Below are positions 61,666 through 64,000 of a stretch of DNA of 64,000 nucleotides, piece after piece (position 1 is the stretch's first letter; every line of letters begins with the position of its first letter). Under the pieces are notes generated by a model that was given only the letters and a program-made list of their open reading frames with translations, made no database searches and was not told the DNA's origin. A program made the translations under genes and the position numbers. This DNA comes from Paenibacillus sp. FSL W8-0426. GTDB lineage: Bacteria > Bacillota > Bacilli > Paenibacillales > Paenibacillaceae. Where the stretch lies: NCBI RefSeq assembly GCF_037969725.1, contig NZ_CP150203.1:4542001-4606000 (forward strand). The letters run 5' to 3'.

Positions 61666-63534
61666 TTACATCTCAGGTACGAGGATGCGCATTTCTTCCC
61701 AATCGCAGGGCGAGAAGTTTTCGCGTATGGCTTTGCCGTCAGGCGCAGATACGTTCCATCCGGTCAACGTCCATGATTCATGGCCATGGATCTTTTCGGG
61801 AATCACGAAAACTAGCTCATCCTTCATCTTCATGACCAGTTTTGTCTGCCACTCAATGGCTTGGGCCGCGATTTGGCGCGCCGTGGATAGATGATACCGC
61901 CTCCAGTCGTTGTGCCACACGTCCGGCACCCGGTCCAAATCCGGCAGTATATCCTCCTTTTGATTCCGGAAGGGGACGGATTCAAGACGAAGCCATCCGC
62001 GGCTGGACTCGACAAGCCCATCACCAAGGTGGTCGCGAAACGCAATCCGGTCGGGCTTTTCCTTCTCGAGGCCGCCTTCGACCGGATCCTCGCCGTAAAC
62101 AGCGCCCATATCCGCCTTTGGCACCTCATGCTTCATGAGCAGCGCGCCGCCTCGCCTTTCCGACGGATGGCCCCCTCCCCATTCTTCAAGAGCAAGTTGG
62201 ATGTGGGGATGAAGCTCCTCCATCGCATTTAGCGCGAGGCAGCGGATGACCTCTTCCGCCGATGTTCCGAAGTGCGCAGCTTTGGCAAAGCTCTCTCGGC
62301 TTAAACGATATACGCTAAGGCGATCGCGATGAACCAATTCGGCGCAGCACTCTGCCACCCAATGCACGGAAGGGGCTGCCTCGCTAGGAACGAGCAGTTC
62401 GAAATCAGGTTGAATGATGATACGAGGCAACCGCGCATCCTGCGTCCCATCCTCCCTCTCCGTTCCATACAACAGCGAATGAGGATCAACAAGCCAGCGA
62501 AACACGATCCCTTCCGCAGCGTCTTGGCCGATTTCGCCAAAACCCCAACCCGCCAATGCCTCCAACCACCCCAGAATTCGGGGGAATACATGGTCCCATT
62601 CGGGTTTCCACCCCGGATCAACCGAAATCGAAACGGTTTTGGCATGTTCATGTTCATGGGGAGCAGCAGCATCGCGCCATTCACGGATGAACGGCAGTAC
62701 CTGCCGCAAACCAAACCATTGGTCTTTGCCCGGCGCGAGCAACAGCAGGCGATACTGCACGTGCTGCATGACGGGGTTCGTTGCAGCATACCTGTCCGCG
62801 CACAGCCCATAGATCTTCCTGTGCATCGCGCTCCAGGGCAAATCCAGCCATGAACTCAGCCGATCTTGAGATATGGCGTACACGTCCTCGTTCTTTTGAA
62901 TAAGCCCCAATGAAAGCAGCAAGTCCAGCATGATCGCAACGTGGCGCGGATAAACCTCTTGATGCTTATACTGAAAAACCAGGCCATTCACATCTTCCGG
63001 CCGCATGCTGGTCATACGGTCAAGCTGGTTTATTGCTTTTTTGTGCAGTGTGCCCTTTCGGGTCAATGGCAGACCTTTGCTTCCGAACCAGGCAAGCACG
63101 TGCAGCAGATCGAGGGCTATGTTGGTTTTCCCTTCCCGCCATACGGCCATGCCCACGCGATGGGGCGAAGGGCTTAACCCCCCGCCCTGAAGCGGCGAAA
63201 CGGAGCTGGAGGAGAAAGGCGGGACACCTTCCAAAGCGCGGCCGATTCTCCGTTCAAAGGCTGCTGCGAGTATAGGGAGGTGGGCAGCCGGGATGTAGTA
63301 CAAACATTCGCCCCAAGCTTTGCGGACGGCCTGTATCCATCCCTTCTCCCATAATGAGGCAAACGCCGCTTTCGCCTCCGCCCGGCTAAGTCCTTCTTCG
63401 GCCCAATCGGCCGCAGCCATTACCGACGCAAAGGGTTGGCCTGCATGCTTGCAAAAAAAGGCTCCCAATACCGTCTGCTCCATTGCCGGCAATGCTGAAA
63501 CCATGTTCGCCCCGCATGTATCTTCGAAATGCAT
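61666..63534 (-). CDS. Helicase-associated (XPB/Ssl2 N-terminal-like) protein
   Basis: A 622-residue protein. The central and C-terminal part (about 360-520) resembles the Helicase_C_3/XPB-Ssl2 N-terminal domain: RIIIQPDFELLVPSEAAPSV, DRLSVYRLSRESFAKAAHFG and EVIRCLALNAMEELHPHIQLALEEWG. The N-terminal half looks like repeated winged-helix units. It lacks Walker motifs. It lies just downstream of an XPB-type helicase gene, so it probably acts as its partner or damage-recognition domain supplied in trans. A weak AGGAGGG lies before the ATG. Confidence 0.75.
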   Translation of the reverse strand: MHFEDTCGANMVSALPAMEQTVLGAFFCKHAGQPFASVMAAADWAEEGLSRAEAKAAFASLWEKGWIQAVRKAWGECLYYIPAAHLPILAAAFERRIGRALEGVPPFSSSSVSPLQGGGLSPSPHRVGMAVWREGKTNIALDLLHVLAWFGSKGLPLTRKGTLHKKAINQLDRMTSMRPEDVNGLVFQYKHQEVYPRHVAIMLDLLLSLGLIQKNEDVYAISQDRLSSWLDLPWSAMHRKIYGLCADRYAATNPVMQHVQYRLLLLAPGKDQWFGLRQVLPFIREWRDAAAPHEHEHAKTVSISVDPGWKPEWDHVFPRILGWLEALAGWGFGEIGQDAAEGIVFRWLVDPHSLLYGTEREDGTQDARLPRIIIQPDFELLVPSEAAPSVHWVAECCAELVHRDRLSVYRLSRESFAKAAHFGTSAEEVIRCLALNAMEELHPHIQLALEEWGGGHPSERRGGALLMKHEVPKADMGAVYGEDPVEGGLEKEKPDRIAFRDHLGDGLVESSRGWLRLESVPFRNQKEDILPDLDRVPDVWHNDWRRYHLSTARQIAAQAIEWQTKLVMKMKDELVFVIPEKIHGHESWTLTGWNVSAPDGKAIRENFSPCDWEEMRILVPEM

Positions 63535-63589
63535 CGAACCACCACGCCCTCCTTTTCAGAAACATTCAGAAAACAGGGAACTCACAACG

Positions 63590-64000
63590 CTATATATCCT
63601 CATGTCTAATCGTGTATTCATAACCTTGCTCAATCAGAAACAGTTGTCTGTTTATCGCAAATTCTTGTTCCCTGCTGTTCTCGGATACAAGCGTATAAAA
63701 GAAAGCTTTGTTCTCGCCCGATTTTGGTCGCAAAATACGGCCGAGACGCTGCGCTTCTTCCTGCCTTGATCCAAAGCTTCCCGATATTTCAAGGGCAACA
63801 GCCGCATCGGGAAGATCCACGGCAAAGTTGGCGACCTTCGAAACGACAATCGTTTTTATTTCACCGCGCCGAAAAGCCGAAAACCACTTGTTTCTCTCCG
63901 GTTGCGACATTTGACCCGAAATCAGGGGGGCGTTAATTTCCCGGGCAATCCCCTCCAGCTGATCCAAATACTGACCAATCACTAGCGCCGGAAGCTCTGC
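63590..64000 (-). CDS. XPB-type DNA helicase, C-terminal part (cut by window edge)
   Basis: The frame continues past 64000, so only the last approximately 137 residues are present. They form the end of RecA-like domain 2 of an SF2 helicase: AELPALVIGQYLDQ, VVSKVANFAVDLPDAAVALEISG (motif V) and RQEEAQRLGRILRPK (motif VI with arginine finger). This arrangement is typical of bacterial XPB/Ssl2 homologs, 3'-5' helicases implicated in repair. The stop lies 55 bp before the associated-domain gene, with which it likely forms an operon. Confidence 0.85.
   Translation of the reverse strand, partial: AELPALVIGQYLDQLEGIAREINAPLISGQMSQPERNKWFSAFRRGEIKTIVVSKVANFAVDLPDAAVALEISGSFGSRQEEAQRLGRILRPKSGENKAFFYTLVSENSREQEFAINRQLFLIEQGYEYTIRHEDI

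Overview
The window looks like a chromosomal segment of a spore-forming, moderately GC-rich Gram-positive of the Paenibacillaceae, most likely Paenibacillus. The evidence is strong GGAGG ribosome sites with frequent TTG starts, sporulation genes (a 26-residue SpoVM, a SpoVIF-like protein, a SleB-type cortex hydrolase), RemA and YlbF/YlbG. There is also a long housekeeping block in the same order as the Bacillus subtilis yloA-recG region, in inverted orientation. No rRNA, tRNA, prophage or CRISPR was seen. Both ends cut a gene (yaaA-like on the left, an XPB-type helicase on the right). Most genes are on the minus strand. All database-style names are from pattern recognition, not searches.

Layout: 1-3.1 kb holds a partial yaaA, a SleB-type hydrolase and the niacin permease niaP. 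3.3-10 kb holds a lipoprotein and a sugar-type ABC transporter (two permeases and a binding lipoprotein, no ATPase), directly downstream of an SsuD-like flavin monooxygenase and divergent from an AraC-type regulator; a sulfonated-sugar uptake and desulfonation unit is a plausible reading. 10.1-18.7 kb is an exopolysaccharide-like locus: a membrane-anchored glycosidase-like protein, a HEAT-repeat membrane protein, a processive GT2 synthase (apparently CTG-initiated), a degenerate GGDEF plus receiver protein with Glu at the phosphoacceptor site, a UDP-sugar dehydrogenase and a second TIM-barrel protein. 19.3-21 kb is an SOS-type uvrX-yolD cassette with a LexA box in its promoter. 21.4-27.1 kb carries glutaminase, a GNAT enzyme and a LytS/LytTR two-component system next to a YhjX-like MFS carrier, with a paired operator that suggests pyruvate control.

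The housekeeping block 27.9-57.9 kb runs spoVIF, recG, degV(fakB), fakA, rpmB(+), spoVM, a small membrane protein, rpe, rsgA, prkC, stp, rlmN, rsmB, fmt, def, priA, coaBC, rpoZ, gmk, remA, yicC, yitJ, dapF, a Ca2+ P-type ATPase and rqcH(+). Relative to B. subtilis, thiN, an asp23-family gene and the sdaA genes are not found here. 58-64 kb holds a PHP phosphoesterase, a LysR regulator, an unknown protein, ylbG, ylbF, an XPB-associated protein and the XPB-like helicase.

The least expected feature is a dispersed, apparently non-coding element of about 235 bp (full copies) with TATATAA-type inverted ends. Copies or remnants lie at about 3.3, 8.8, 12.5, 27.3-27.9 (three, inside a tandem duplication) and 58.9 kb. 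Several form the DNA immediately upstream of genes, and one contributes a stop codon.
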